From contig ARYC01003127.1 of NCBI GenBank assembly GCA_000711775.1, forward strand, positions 1-64,000: a stretch of 64,000 nucleotides of DNA. The letters run 5' to 3'. The notes under the pieces were generated by a model, which worked only from the letters and a program-made list of their open reading frames with translations, was not told the origin of the DNA and ran no database searches. Below, piece by piece: positions 1-11,731 of this stretch (position 1 is its first letter; the number at the start of each line of letters is the position of its first letter). The stretch is from Oxytricha trifallax (taxonomy: Eukaryota; Ciliophora; Spirotrichea; Sporadotrichida; Oxytrichidae). The translations under genes were made by a program, and so were the position numbers.

Positions 1-450
1 GTGGAATAAGTGAAGATAGTGGCCTCGAGACTTAGGTTATTCACCCTCGTTCTATAAAGACTGAATAATATATTAAATTCTTGCAATAACTGAGAGATAA
101 GTACGCTGACTAATAAATTATTCTATTCGTTGATAACTTGTCAGTTCATAAAACTAAAGACTCAAGGAAGGAATATGAAAGGCTAAATATAACACCTGTA
201 TTTAAGTTCCTTACAGCCCTTAGTTCAATGGAATTGAATTATATTGGGGGTTATTGAAAGGTCATTATAAGAAATAGCTGCTCTACCATCTGATGCATGA
301 TTCAAAGATAGATACAGTAGATTTTATTAAGAGTGCTGCTAAGAGAGTCAGCGATGAGAAAGCTAAAGTATGCGCAAGAGAAGGGAGATTTTGTGTTTAT
401 AAATAAGTATTAGAAAAGCGAATGAATAAGTTCACATATTAAATTTGCCA
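1..450 (+). CDS. TBE transposase (42-kDa type), C-terminal part
   Basis: A DDE-family transposase related to Tc1/mariner/IS630, which would cut and join element ends at ANT sites. Reading TAA/TAG as Gln, the fragment shows the second catalytic Asp in LFVDNLSVHKTK (near 130-165) and the third acidic residue in FNGIELYWGLLK (near 228-265). A frameshift lies between these motifs, close to 225. The conserved C-terminus KAKVCAREGRF follows near 360-400. The N-terminal half is outside the window. The end is approximate because each copy reads on until a TGA downstream; the position given matches the end of conservation among the three copies. The gene converges with the 22-kDa-type gene. Confidence 0.85.
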
Positions 451-454
451 GTAA

Positions 455-1229
455 AGGGATTTGGCTTCTCTTTCTTTTCTTCCTCTTAGGGCCTGCTTGG
501 GCCTATGTTTCTTCTCTTAGTGCCAGCCAGCTCCTGCATCTATGTTCATCTCTTCTGGCTTTTATAAATCTTTGAAGAGCCTCTTACTCAATTCATGTTT
601 TACTTGAGACTTTCTCTCTCTGTTTAATTTGCTGCGCTCTTTCATCAAGTATATAGCAGTTCCAGGTTTTTCTATAAAGTTAGAAGACTAAGCTTACTTG
701 AGATGAAAGGATGCTTTTGAAGTTCCTACAGCCAGGTGTCACTTATTTTAATAGCTTGCTTCTCTTTTTCTTCAGGAGAGATGCTGTAGCGCTTCTTGTG
801 AGCTTCTTAAATAACTTCATTTAAATACTCAGGTTTCAGAGTTGCAAGAACGCCAAAGAAGAAGTTTCTCTCTAGCAACTTATTAGAGAGCTGAAGCTTT
901 GATGGAAGAAGGTAGAGAGCTACGTCTGGATCACTCATAGCATCGTCATATAGGTTTGTCACTGATATTTCAGGGTAGTTAGGTATCTCAATCATTCTGA
1001 ATTCATTAGACTTAAAAGCTTTTTTCTCTTCACTTAGCAATGGCTTTAAAAATGATATTTTTGTTCCCTCCTGTGTTGGCAATAACAATCCAGCTATGGT
1101 ATTTAAGATAGTTATGGATGAAAACTTATCTACTAAGCCAAGTATATGTATAGGTCCTCTTTATTTTCCAAACTTTTCTATTATTTATTGAGATTAAATT
1201 CTCTTCATTGCATCATTCATAGACTCCAT
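455..1229 (-). CDS. TBE 22-kDa-type protein
   Basis: Second gene of the TBE element, of unknown biochemical role, on the strand opposite to the transposase and kinase. The start MESM at 1229 is conserved in the copy at 33767 (also MESM), which fixes the start codon. The body is well conserved between copies: GTKISFLK, EEKKAFK, NPNYPE-like, SVTNLY and a basic C-terminal region rich in Lys and Arg. In-frame TAA/TAG codons are used as Gln. The first ~180 codons are open; towards the 3' end the homology passes into another frame, so a frameshift is likely near 670-720. No membrane segment is apparent. Confidence 0.8.
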
Positions 1230-1791
1230 CTAGTTTCCTCTTTGTATAAATTTTAAAGCAATTTATAATTATGGATATCCATTCTGAACTTACTAAAATT
1301 TTACTACCAAATAGGGAGATCCACTTGGAGGTCAACCTGAATCAGATAAATAGATAAAGATGGAGGAACTTTCTCCAAGTTTCAGAGTTTGTCTTCCATT
1401 TTTATCGAACTTTCTCCATTAAATTGCTCCTAATAATAATTAATCTAATTAGATGGTGCTCCTAATTTATTTAAAACTTAATTAGGAGCTTAAATTAAAG
1501 TTCAAAACCGTATTAGGTGGTGCATTAAAAAAATCAAGTTTTAAAACATCCCCTCCTAAATTTACAAGAACGGATTTAGGAGCACCACCTAACTTCACAA
1601 AACAAATTTAGATGCATTTTAATGTATAAAATGGATGGAATAGTATGCAAATTTATCTCTAATGTTAAAAATATAAAACTAATGTCTCGCACTCTGTTCC
1701 CATTAAACCTCTCTAAATATATGAGAATATGCTCTTGCTTGTGTATAAAGGTAGAATAAGAGCTTATATAATTATTAATAGTACTTATAAA

Positions 1792-3229
1792 ATGAGCGGC
1801 AACTTACTAAGAAAAGGGGCATTGCCTGTTATTAGCCAGCAAAAACTTTCTTTCATGAATTAAAAGAAAATTGAGACTTGTGATGCCTCTACCTAGTATG
1901 AACCTGAAATTCTCTAACCTAGGTCTCAGACTTTGAATAAAAATTGTTAAATAGAAATGCAGAGCTAAGAAATTCAAAGCGAAGTTCCAATAAAAATGGT
2001 TGAAGAGGAGTAAGAGAATAAAGAAATTAAAGGATTACATATATGTGAAGAGTGTGAGAAGAACTTCACTTATAAATCTGCTCTTAACAGTCATATCTTA
2101 GAGCAGCATTCTAACAAGCCATAGCTCTATCTTAAGCATGATAAGATAGATGGAAATATATTTGCCCTTATTGCAATAAGCAATATAACCATTCAAAGGA
2201 TTTAAAAGTTCACCTATAAAACCATCATGGCAAGAAGTTTGAGTCATTGATCCTGAGACTAGTGAGGTCTTCTTTCAAAAAAGAAAGCCAAGAGACCCTT
2301 TAGAATCCTTGGAACAAAGAGTTAAGAAAGAAAATAAGCTTATTAAAGCAGTGAGAAACCTTCCAGCTTCTGAGATAGTTAAAATCACTCTGAACATACA
2401 AGCACTAAAGCTTCCAATTTTAAATGTAATTGACCTTAAAGAATGTAAGGAAAGTTATCTTATACTTGAGGACAAGTTTGAGAAAAAAATCAAAACTGAT
2501 AAGCAGTTCGCATACAAGATTTATCCATTCAACTATTCTAAATGCGATGACAAATATCAAATGGAATTGTCAATGAGTACTAAGCTCTTACTAAAGCAAG
2601 GGATAGACAGTGCAGATTTATAATTAAGCTCGATGCAATTCTCCTTGCTCAAGACCATGTTGCTTTTCGTCTCCCTCTATATAATGACTTAAAGAGACTA
2701 AATATAAGATTAAAGGATTCCAAAGTAGCTACCCCTTATTCTTACAAATGTTTGCAAAGGCATTGAAGAGCTGCACACTTTAGGGTATGTCCATATAGAC
2801 TTGAAGCCAGAGAATATTATGCTTGATTTTTCACCTCTCAGAGTATTAATAATTGATTTCAATAGATCATAAAGAGTTGAAGCTTCAGCATTTGGCAACG
2901 TTTATGGTACTCCTGGATACTTTCCAGAAAGGAAGGACTAGAGAGATGGTGATATTAAGTGGGATGTATGGGCTCTAGCAGCAATTATATATGAATGCGA
3001 TATGCCAAGAAATTATTACTATGGCTGTAAGAGAGAGAAAGATTCAAAGCAGAAAATACAGCAATATTTAAACAAGAGTAAGATAAAACGTAAAATGAAA
3101 GATATGCTTGAGTAGATAATCATTTAGCCTAACCATAGAGCGGAGCAAACAATAGACTAAATTGTAAGCTGGATAGGAGAAATAAAGTTTAGAAAGTTGC
3201 CTCATTATGCAAAATTATTGTTTGATTGA
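1792..3229 (+). CDS. TBE 57-kDa-type zinc-finger/protein-kinase protein
   Basis: Third TBE gene. It begins MSGNLLRKG and ends at TGA 3227-3229, about 478 codons. Two C2H2 fingers are visible: CEECEKNF with H-x4-H (near 2056-2110) and CPYCNKQY with paired His (near 2164-2230). The C-terminal half is a protein-kinase domain: VHIDLKPEN (HRD/catalytic loop), IIDFNRS in place of DFG, GTPGYFPE (activation-segment end) and DVWALAAIIYE (subdomain IX). Frame changes occur near 2160 and near 2620-2740, so this copy is broken. The DFG-to-DFN change is shared with copy 3 and so seems ancestral to the family. Role in transposition is not known to me. Confidence 0.85.
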
Positions 3230-3390
3230 ATAATAAAAATAAAGCACCTCTAATACACACTAATATAAAATACATTTAAACATTAAACCCCTTCATAAAC
3301 CCTACTAAAACCATAATAAAGTATGCACTAATAGTCTACTTTTATCAATCAAAAACTCAATCAAACTACTGAAAGGGTTTTGGGGTTTTG

Positions 3391-3393
3391 ATT
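3391..3393. other. ANT target-site triplet (ATT) beside TBE copy 1
   Basis: ATT directly follows the terminal G of the G4T4 repeat. TBE elements insert at ANT with a 3-bp duplication; the matching left copy is outside the window. Confidence 0.7.
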
Positions 3394-4020
3394 GAGTTCT
3401 CATTCCAAAGCTATATCTGAAGAGTTGGAGGAAGAATTAGTTAAAACTTTACATAGAGTTTATTTATAATAATTGAAGATAATTTTGCTATAAATTTTAT
3501 AAATTAAAATTAATTATTAATGAAATAACTATATTTAATTTGATAAATATTGCCTTAATTTTTATTATCGTAAAACAATTAAATTATAATCTTGAAATTG
3601 ATACATGAAAGATAAAATATTCTTTTATACAAAATATTTTGGAAAATAAACAGCTAAGTTTATCATTAAATGATATATAAATTTCCCACTTCAAAAAATA
3701 TATTTAAAATATAAGAAATCTTTGCGTATAATTAGTAAAGTTATTAATATAGTGAATATATTAAGTTAAACAAATGTAAGTTGCTCTTTAAATATGAATT
3801 TTATATAAACTTAATTATTTATTTGTCAAAGTATATTTTAAATAATATATAAAATTAAATATGGTTTTAAAAATTTTGAAATATAAATTTGAATGTTTAT
3901 AATATATATTATTCAGATTTTGCTACCATTTCAACTGAATCCTCAAACATCCCTCTAATTCGTATAAAGACCAATAGCTGGTTGTTTACATCACAGCTTA
4001 CTAGAAAAGCAATATTATTA
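3394..4020. other. AT-rich DNA without recognisable gene
   Basis: Apart from a short low-AT stretch beside the TBE end, this is uniform AT-rich sequence with TGA stops in all frames and no repeat shared with the rest of the window that I could find. It fits germline-limited or IES-type sequence. Confidence 0.5.
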
Positions 4021-5045
4021 TAAGGAATTTAAAAACTTGAAAGTGCCAAGTATTTCCATCCTATTGAAGATACTCATGGATGCTTCCACCTAAGATTTAG
4101 CAAAGCCTAGAACTATAATGTAAAATATTGGCACTTTATTTAAAATTATAATATGTAATGGGTATCTATGGTGCTGACATTGATATTCTTGAAAGACTTG
4201 ATCATCATATAGAGGGATGAATCGAATTTTCGAAACTAAAAGATGCTTTCAAAGGAATGGAGTTTCGATCTGGCTATTCTATAAAAGGAAATCTCTGATT
4301 TTTGTTCCTCTATTCCATCCAAAAGGCAAGACTGAGGTATCGCAACAAGTGAAGCGATAGAGTATGGTGAAGTGTTGACAGGCTAATTGCAGGGAAACAA
4401 GTATGTGCACGTTCATTAAGCGTTGATTATCAACATCAAGATGGAGTTTGAAGCATTTTGATTTTTTAAAAAATCAAGTTTAAATTATTGATAATAGTGA
4501 AATGAACAGTAAGCACACAGTTATTGAAAATAATCTTTCCTCATGAGCATTATAATACATTTTTTGCCTCTTCTTCGAGCAACAAAAAGAAATCTTGTAC
4601 TTACATTGTAGGACATTTAGGGAGTTGATTGAGTTCCTTGGTGGTGTTACTACCCAATCAATACTCTGCATGACTCCTTAGGTAATCATTTCTATTTTAT
4701 CATCAAAATCATTCTATACTTGTGCAGCCATAAAATGGACAATCGGCTTTGCTTAAGAATAAGTTGCTTGGTGAGTTTCTTGTTGAAAGTGGGAGGGCCA
4801 AGAAAATTTGAATAAGCCCAATTTGTGAGTCATCAATCATGAATATGAAAAAGGTAGCTTCCATGGGCTGATGATGATGAGTTTTAGCTAGGACAATATT
4901 ACAGAGCTTGAGTAGAATTTTTAAGAATGCTTACTTCCTTTTAGCAGTAATTACAGATTAATTAAAATTTAACATAAACTACAAAACTATTTACAAATTT
5001 GAACAATTATTCCCTTGGGTAGTGTATTTAAATTTGGTAATTGTA
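4020..5045 (+). pseudogene. Coding-like block, frame-shifting; unknown protein
   Basis: The base composition is richer in G and C than the flanks, and plus-strand frames read as plausible protein in the Gln code, but the best frame changes several times. One stretch starts at ATG 4158 (MGIYGADIDILERLDHHIEG, then TGA, then IEFSKLKDAFKGMEF). Another at about 4610-4960 reads RTFRELIEFLGGVTTQ and later NITELEQNFQECLLPF. I do not recognise a family. Either a decayed host gene or several short MDSs lying close together could explain it. Confidence 0.35.
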
Positions 5046-5229
5046 ATAGTAAAATATTTTAGGACAGAGAGCAACTTAAAAAATACTATATGAAAGACAG
5101 GCATATATAAAACTTCAGAAATATGAGAGAGTAGGGCATCATAATAATTTTTGAATTAAAATTTTTATAAAAGCATGATAAAATTTATAATACGAATAAA
5201 AATTATCTGTTCTGAATAAGAAAATACTA

Positions 5230-5560
5230 TTATTCCAATATTAGAATTAAATATTAATTTTTAATTAAAAATTGATTTATCATAGTCTAAAAATGGAGTA
5301 TGTCTACTCAAATAGTTTGAATTTTAAACATCAGATTTTCTCAAATATCTCAAGCTACAATGAAGGCAACAATCCAGCTTGATACAGGTACGACAACTAC
5401 AACCACAACTACAAGAATAACAAATATTTCATAAATGACTGCTACAGCTACAAGAACTATCTCTAAGGAACAACTCATCTTAATTCAAAAAAGGTACCTG
5501 CCACTATTTTGATAACACTTAAGAAAGAGCTTGAAATTAAAATTCCGACGATATTCTACC
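5230..5560 (+). repeat. Duplicated leader segment, copy 1 (partner 8025-8350)
   Basis: Shares with 8025-8350 an AT-rich leader (ATTCCAATATT..., then TATTAATTTTTAATT), an ATG after an A-run, a Thr/Asn/Tyr-rich low-complexity core, and the ending that encodes K/TELE-IP-IFY. The two copies lie about 2.8 kb apart in the same orientation. Confidence 0.6.
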
Positions 5561-5832
5561 TACATAAAATTAGTTATTTACGTTTAAAATGCAAAAGAAC
5601 ATGTGCTAAGATGGAATTAAAGAGATAAATGGGGCCTATTTTCTGAATTTTTAAGGTTAACTGGCTGGTAAGGCCTTCCCAATATTTCAAGAAGGACTAC
5701 AGCCGCTTTATCATTAATCAAGTTTTCTCCTTCCATTTAATAGTTAGAAAGTGTATTTGTTGCAATTAAGTTATATTTATAGGATAAGAATTGATTATGA
5801 AATAATTTTTATAAAATTATAAAATTCATTGA
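5293..5832 (+). pseudogene. Asn/Tyr-rich protein fragment, paralogue of 8091 gene
   Basis: One frame from ATG 5293 (MEYVYSNSLNFKHQIF) runs to a TGA at 5830-5832 with two in-frame TGA codons on the way (near 5380 and 5644). It has an Asn/Tyr-rich middle and then KKELEIKIPTIFY, which matches the paralogous segment at 8.3 kb (TELEVRIPGIFY). Function unknown. The shared AT-rich sequence upstream of both ATGs suggests that promoter or leader was copied along with the first exon. It could be a decayed duplicate or a first MDS. Confidence 0.4.
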
Positions 5833-6489
5833 CTAAAACCATTTCGAAATATAAGTCTTATTCTTTAATATTGCCAATATGATGTTATTAATAAAATACA
5901 TAATATTAGGAATTATAAAACTTAATATAAATTACAACTGAAATGAAATTGAATATTATAAAACTGTTTTAACTTATTTAGCAAAAGTCTTTAATTGTGC
6001 GAAGCAAAGACGCGATTATTATTTCTCAATTATTAGCATTTATTGATTAATTTTATCATTTTTATATTTTCAAGATTTCCAAAATTGATCTATTTCTACA
6101 AACAATCAGCAGTTAGGGTAAATTTGTACTAATTCTATATATAATAATTATGTCAAACTGAATTGTAAAAACAGTCAAGAGTTTAGTTTTATTTCTATTA
6201 TTTTTGCATCATAACTTGAAATTTTATTTTATAAAAAATATAAATAAACTTAAGTATGTATGAATTTCTTGAATATACTACTACAAACCACTTATGTATG
6301 TAAATGAATGATAATAAAATTTATAAATATAAATAATTCAATTTTATTTACTTTAATAGCAGGTTTTTGCGTTGATCTCTCTGATTCATTTTTATTTTAT
6401 GATTCTCAAAATAATTTCAGCTTGTATTTTATTTATCATTACTTTTAATTTTTTTAAAATAAATGCATAATAATTAACACCCGCTAATT

Positions 6490-6690
6490 CCGCTGTTGAG
6501 ACAATATCTTTCTTGATAAATGGTATTAAAAATATTAATAACCATCTTGCTGATTTTAAAAATAAGTTTTGAACTGTATTTGAGTGGTGGGTTGATTACA
6601 ACATGCATCCGCTAGGAAATAAGCCCATCGACTGGGTTTGGATTAGTGGATTTTTATCAAACATTTCAAAACCTCTATTTTCTAGGTTAA
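6490..6690 (+). pseudogene. Short coding-like fragment
   Basis: One frame reads SAVETISFLINGIKNINN, a TGA, then TVFEWWVDYNMHPLGNKP and IDWVWISG, with lower AT than its surroundings. No family recognised; flanked by AT-rich DNA on both sides, as an isolated MDS would be. Confidence 0.3.
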
Positions 6691-6845
6691 AAAAGTTATT
6701 TTTATTTTATACAAATCTAAACTATACTTAAATGGGAAGTTCACGACTGCTGTGGAAAGTGAATTAATTTAAAGGAGTGAGATTTAATGAATTTTAAAGG
6801 TAAAGTATATGTTTAAATTTATATGAATTTAAAATCAAACTATTT

Positions 6846-7430
6846 ATGCAATTTTCTATAAAGGTGCGATTTGTAATATTTATCGCAACCTCTAAATTAA
6901 AGAGTGCCGATACATTTAGAGCCACTAACCTCAATGGCAACATTTGCCAATATTAAACAGGTAAAGAATATCTTATAGCTGTAGTGACATTCCATTACTT
7001 TAATAGTCCCTATATTTTTATATTAAATTTTGACTTACAAGGAATCATCTAAATTAAATAGTCTTATGGCGTTGATTTAATAAATTTAAATTTAAAACAT
7101 CTCAATCAGAATAAAAAATAATATATTATGCTCTTATTTTTTCTAATTTTCCATTATATAAATATAAAATTATATACATATTGCTTATTAAAATTATCAT
7201 TAAACTTTCTTTTAAGATTAGTAAAATTAAGAGATCAGAACTAAATGATAAGAGTGAATCTATTCAATTGTAAATTATAATTTCTATATTTTCATTTAAT
7301 TTATAATAACTCCTAGTATGAAGATGATTAAATGATTATTATTATCAGAAATAGGATTATGAATAGATTAAGCATAATTTTAAAATTTAAACCTAAGGCT
7401 GTGTTTCCAAAATTTTTCAATGCTAATTGA
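6846..7430 (+). CDS. Hypothetical ORF, 194 codons
   Basis: Open in the Gln code from ATG 6846 to TGA 7428-7430. The first third (MQFSIKVRFVIFIATS, a weak hydrophobic N-terminus, then KLKSADTFRATNLNGNICQY) is more protein-like than the rest, which is Ile/Leu/Asn-rich as expected from AT-rich DNA. Chance frames of this length are expected in this window, so this is a weak call. No family recognised. Confidence 0.28.
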
Positions 7431-8024
7431 GTTTCTTACCAATTTTCTGCTCACAAAATTAAGAACGTAATTTGATTGTCATATGAAAGTAAATTAAAGG
7501 TATTGATAATGTTCATGTTACTTTAGTTCAAAGTATGCTTTTGTTAACTAATTTGAAAGATGGCATTAGATATTTAAAGAAATCATAGTATACGATTAGT
7601 ATGATGTAGAATTATAAATTAAAATTCATAAAGAATGATAATAAGAGATAGTGTTTATAGAACTGCTGGTTCCTCAATTAAACTTATAAGAAAATTGGAA
7701 TAAAATTTGTTATACAGCAACACCTGTTAATAAGAAACACAGAGTGAGTCAGAAGAGTTAAAAGACACTGTATCAAAGAAGAATATAGAAAATGAAGGAT
7801 GGCAAAGAAATATAAGAGTCATTATAATGATTCAAAAGTTTGTTCAAGATTCCATTTTTAATTTAATCACTTTAATTAATTTTTATTTTAATTAGTTTCA
7901 AAATATTTTCCCAGACTTTTATATATTTAACTAATGCATTGATTATTAGGTAAAACTCTTAACATAATGCAAGTTTACACAACATTCTCTGCAGCTCTTT
8001 AAATGATGAGGTATCATCCTATCA
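7431..8024. other. AT-rich DNA, no gene seen
   Basis: Short A-rich plus-strand stretches around 7.6-7.85 kb give lysine-rich frames but are not convincing as protein. No inverted repeat noted. Confidence 0.4.
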
Positions 8025-8350
8025 ATAGTATTCCAATATTTGAATTCAATATTAATTTTTAATTTAAATTTGATTAATCATGGTTAAAAAATGGCAGTTA
8101 TTATATCAGAATATTTGAATTTTGGATATCAATTTTTGTTCTCATTCTCAATCACAAGACTCAAATACCAGTATCAATACGAGTAAAATTACAACAACTA
8201 CTGCTTCTACTTCAACACCAATAATAACAACAACTGCTAAGCCCCAGACCCAGAAACTCGTTCAACACTTGGCCAGAATAAATCTATCTGCCAAGAATTT
8301 ACTGAAGCCGTAGACAGAGCTTGAAGTCAGAATTCCAGGGATATTCTACT
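8025..8350 (+). repeat. Duplicated leader segment, copy 2 (partner 5230-5560)
   Basis: See the partner. The upstream AT-rich stretch, ATG position, low-complexity core and IP-x-IFY ending are all alignable; the copies differ by many substitutions and small indels, so the duplication is old. Confidence 0.6.
8091..8324 (+). CDS. Hypothetical 77-residue ORF, possible secreted N-terminus
   Basis: From ATG 8091 the frame reads MAVIISEYLNFGYQFLFSFS, a possible signal peptide, followed by a Tyr/Asn-rich tract and CQAPDPETRSTLGQNKSIC, and stops at TGA 8322-8324. The paralogous ATG at 5293 supports this start. Beyond the stop, homology to the paralogue continues in another frame (TELEVRIPGIFY near 8316-8352), so a frameshift or an exon/MDS junction lies here. 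Function unknown. Confidence 0.4.
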
Positions 8351-8529
8351 CAGACAACAATGCTTTTTTTGAATTGATTTGATAAAATCCCAAGAGTAAA
8401 ATGTAAGCAATTTGGGTGAACGAACAAACATTGACTTAAATAAATGATAATTATATAAATAAATAAAATAAATGTAGTGCCAACAATTTGAACATCAAAA
8501 TAATTCGAAATTAAGAATATATTAATATG

Positions 8530-10560
8530 ATAAATATGATATCTTCAAAGACTCTAATTCATCTTTAGCTGCCAAACTATTTATAGTCCATTTATTCCTA
8601 AGTTTCGTTTAGACTTAATAAACTACAAAATGCGCAAATTCTAGCTTAAGGAATCATATCTAAGATTGGAAGGCACACTTAATTATTCATCAAAAGGCAT
8701 ATGAAACAGTTATCAAAGCTCTAGAAGCCCAAGAAATATTATCGGATAGTTTCTGGATTAAAAATTCTCAGTTCCTTGAATGATTTTACTTCGGAGATTT
8801 GTAAGCCATTAATATATTTAAAATTGATAGGCTTGTAACTGACCTGAATAATCTTTAAGAAACTACAATGAGGCTTTAGAGAGTTGTAAAGGTGACTTTC
8901 AATGCATTAATAGTACTTAAGGTACTGCCGCTGGATACATTGATGCTACCTAAGATCAATTCCAAACAATTTAAAGGCTACTAATGGCATTCAAGATCCA
9001 GATTATGATACTTATAGAAAAATTCAACATGTTGCCAACTTGATTATCAGATGAATAAACAATGCATATGAAAAATATTCTCCGTGCTGGACTTTCTGTG
9101 AAACTAAACAAGATGATGCCGACTATTACTATAATGCAACTCCTCTCTTTATATTGACTTACAAAGAGTGGCATAACTTTCAGAACAAATGATAGAAACA
9201 GCTTTGATCTCAGTGAAGATCTTTTCTTTAACGAGTAAGTTATCATTGAAATCAATCAATCCATTGAAGATAAAATGAAACATGTTTATAGAGAGATCAG
9301 AATGAATGAGATGCTTTCAACCGTAAAACATTTTGACATTAAGAAATATTTAAAGGCTCTATTTGACCTACCATATATTGTCGGCATCGATCAGTCGTTC
9401 ATACGAATAATGCATAGTCAAATGTGGCAAGATTTACTACGAATTTTTCACTTTCTGCAATGAACAATAGCAAAGAAGACTTGATAATGAAGTATAGGAC
9501 TCATTGTCCAAATTTATTAAAGCATTTTAAAATGAGATGATGAATATTGCTGAATGTCAAAATGACTCCTTAAGGAAGGTGAAAATTCAAGACTCATTAA
9601 CAAATATATCCAGGAATTAACTCTACTTAAGGTATTTCTTACATGAGAGCTCAGAAGAAAGGTCAAGGAAATTCATAGCCTACTGTTGCATGATCAATTA
9701 TAAATTACATCCTCTATAGTTGCCTGAATATCTTTCTTTTATTGAGACTCAGGAAACAAACTTTATTAGTAAATATAAATACTCTTAATTGCTTAGGGAG
9801 AATTTGAAGTAAGAGGAATTCCCATTTAGAAATCGTTACAGTACCAGACGGAATCTGAGATACAAATTAAAACAGGTTGAGGAGCACTTCGCAATTTAGA
9901 GAAGCTCTTTGCAATCTGCTAACATCATCAATAATCCGCCAGCACGATTGTGATGCTTACTATGATCTAAACTCAATTATTAAGGCAAACCGCCTGCCAA
10001 GAGCCAAGTCCAAGGAAGCTCAGGATATCTTAGCAGTCCCCTCATCAGTAGACAATTGATGAATCATGTTCAGGTATGCATTTCAGAATACTCTTCTGTA
10101 GAGCTTGTTCAGCAAATAGATGAATTTATGAGAATATCTGAAAGAGTAATGAAATAGCTTATCCTCAATCAGACTTGACATAAAGTGATTTACAGGCGCC
10201 TTCACGCACTCTTGTTTGTGATTTAAAATAACTTAGTTAGAAGTAGGTTTGAAGATAGTAGGTTTTTGAGGAATACATCATAAATTTGATAAATCATATA
10301 GTCAAATTTAATAAATATTTTTATAGGAAAATTAAAAAGGCTTCAACTTTGTCAGGAGAAAAACCTAATTTCGCGGATGTTAAATGCCTCCTAGAATTAA
10401 AAGGGCTATCGAGTGAACCTGTTTCCTTAAAATTATGAGCCAATCGATTCAAGATATTATCTGCAAAATTTTTTAATGGTTTTATGTCAGTTTTAAAAAG
10501 TAATCGTTTAATTATTTGAAGCAAAAGTTAAATTTAAAGTTAAAAGCCCTTTTATTAACT
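8530..10560 (+). pseudogene. Two-kilobase coding-like block, unknown large protein
   Basis: This is the longest coding-like block outside the transposons. Successive plus-strand frames read as convincing charged protein in the Gln code: KFRLDLINYKMRKFQLKES (near 8600), YNEALESCKGDFQCINSTQG (8868-8925), DPDYDTYRKIQHVANLII (8998-9050), EDKMKHVYREIRMNEMLS (9266-9320), RRLDNEVQDSLSKFIKAF to NNPPARL (9478-9953), DCDAYYDLNSIIKANRLP (9940-10000) and CISEYSSVELVQQIDEF (10078-10130). Frame changes and some TGAs separate them, with no clear AT-rich IES between. No family recognised; it could be a decayed germline-limited gene or tightly spaced MDSs. Confidence 0.45.
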
Positions 10561-10599
10561 ATATTTAATTAAAAATATTTAGAATCTGAAACTATTTTC

Positions 10600-11030
10600 A
10601 GAAATGGGATCATTCTGCTGCTGTAGACTCATAAAGAAGTTTCATGACAGGTTTAACAGAATCAATCAAAATAGTGGTAAAATTCAGAGTATAACAATTC
10701 TCAAATATAGAATATAAACATATTTATAAAGCCTTGTATTATTATTAAAATCAATATTTTTAATAATATATCTAGTATTAAATTTTTTCAAATATTATTC
10801 ATCATTTTTTTTTAGCTAAAAAAATTATACATTTATAGAAGTTATATTTAAAGATAATAATAATAATAATAATAATAATTAACTCATATCCAGAGCTCAA
10901 GGGCTCTCCGAGTTAAATTAACGTTAGTGTTAATTCACACAGGTAGTTTAACTCCTGCCAAGACGCTCTCACATCATGCTCTTGTGTTTGACTTTACTCG
11001 TTAACCTCATTAGTATCCTTATTCATCAGG
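10600..11030. other. AT-rich DNA with an AAT microsatellite
   Basis: Contains an (ATA/AAT)n run at about 10855-10880 and a small hairpin around 10893-10912 (AGAGC...GCTCT), then a transition to lower AT near 10940. No gene seen. Confidence 0.5.
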
Positions 11031-11034
11031 CAAG

Positions 11035-11255
11035 GTACCGATCAGAATCTGACTTGTGACCAGTATCTGATCAGTTTCTGATCCTCTGAAGGGGAAGATG
11101 GCCCTTATCAAATTAGAAAGCAAGACCGCCTTCAGGAAGACCTCGAGAGTTTCTAATAAGCATAATACAGTGTATTCAGGACGATTATCCAACCTTAAGA
11201 GATGTTAGACAAACTCAGTAATTCACCAACACTTCGTTCGTCGTCCCACTTATTA
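11035..11255 (+). CDS. Coding-like fragment, unknown
   Basis: AT content drops sharply here. One plus frame reads EGEDGPYQIRKQDRLQEDLE, then SFQQAQYSVFRTIIQPQEML in the Gln code; another reads KMALIKLESKTAFRKTSRVS. I cannot decide between them. The isolated low-AT block flanked by very AT-rich DNA looks like a single MDS or exon. No family recognised. Confidence 0.35.
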
Positions 11256-11731
11256 ACTTTTTAATTTAATAATTATTTTTAAAGATATAATTTAATAAAA
11301 TAAATATATTAATAGAGTTAGTTTGCTCTAAAGGATATTTGATTTATCAGAAACATTTTATTAATCGAAAATAAACCTATCAAATACTATTAGTCTTTAA
11401 AATTTGTTACTTATTAAAGGAATTAATGATGCTTTCTTAAATTGATATGTGTAAACTAAATAATAAATTTATTATAATAAAATTTAACTATTACAATAAT
11501 AATTTTCAAACTTTTATTAATTTTAACATAAATTAAATTTATTATATATTTGCTGGTGCTAAGTAGTAAAATGTATAAGTTTTTCTACTTCGTATCAAAA
11601 ACATTATAATAATTCAGGAAAGTTTTAACATTTTAAAAAAATAATTATAATTATAATATCTAATTTAAATTTACATTATTTTGAATTTTTAGAAATTTTT
11701 ATTTTCACAGTTTTGTTTCTATTATGACTGA

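Larger units (their letters stand above)
1..3390 (+). mobile_element. TBE-type DNA transposon, copy 1 (left end outside window)
   Basis: This is the right-hand ~3.4 kb of a telomere-bearing element. It carries, in order, the C-terminal part of a DDE transposase (+), a 22-kDa-type gene (-) and a zinc-finger/kinase gene (+), the gene set known for Oxytricha TBE elements. The right terminus ends in GGGTTTTGGGGTTTTG at 3375-3390, a G4T4 telomeric repeat facing outward, followed by ATT (3391-3393), which fits the ANT target. A complete element is about 4.1 kb, as copy 3 in this window shows, so roughly 0.75 kb should lie upstream of base 1. Frame changes in the transposase and kinase genes suggest this copy is inactive. 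Confidence 0.92.

Noticed and set aside
3371-3390. Internal telomere or chromosome end
   Set aside because: The G4T4 repeat is only two units long and sits exactly at the terminus of a TBE element, which is known to carry such ends.
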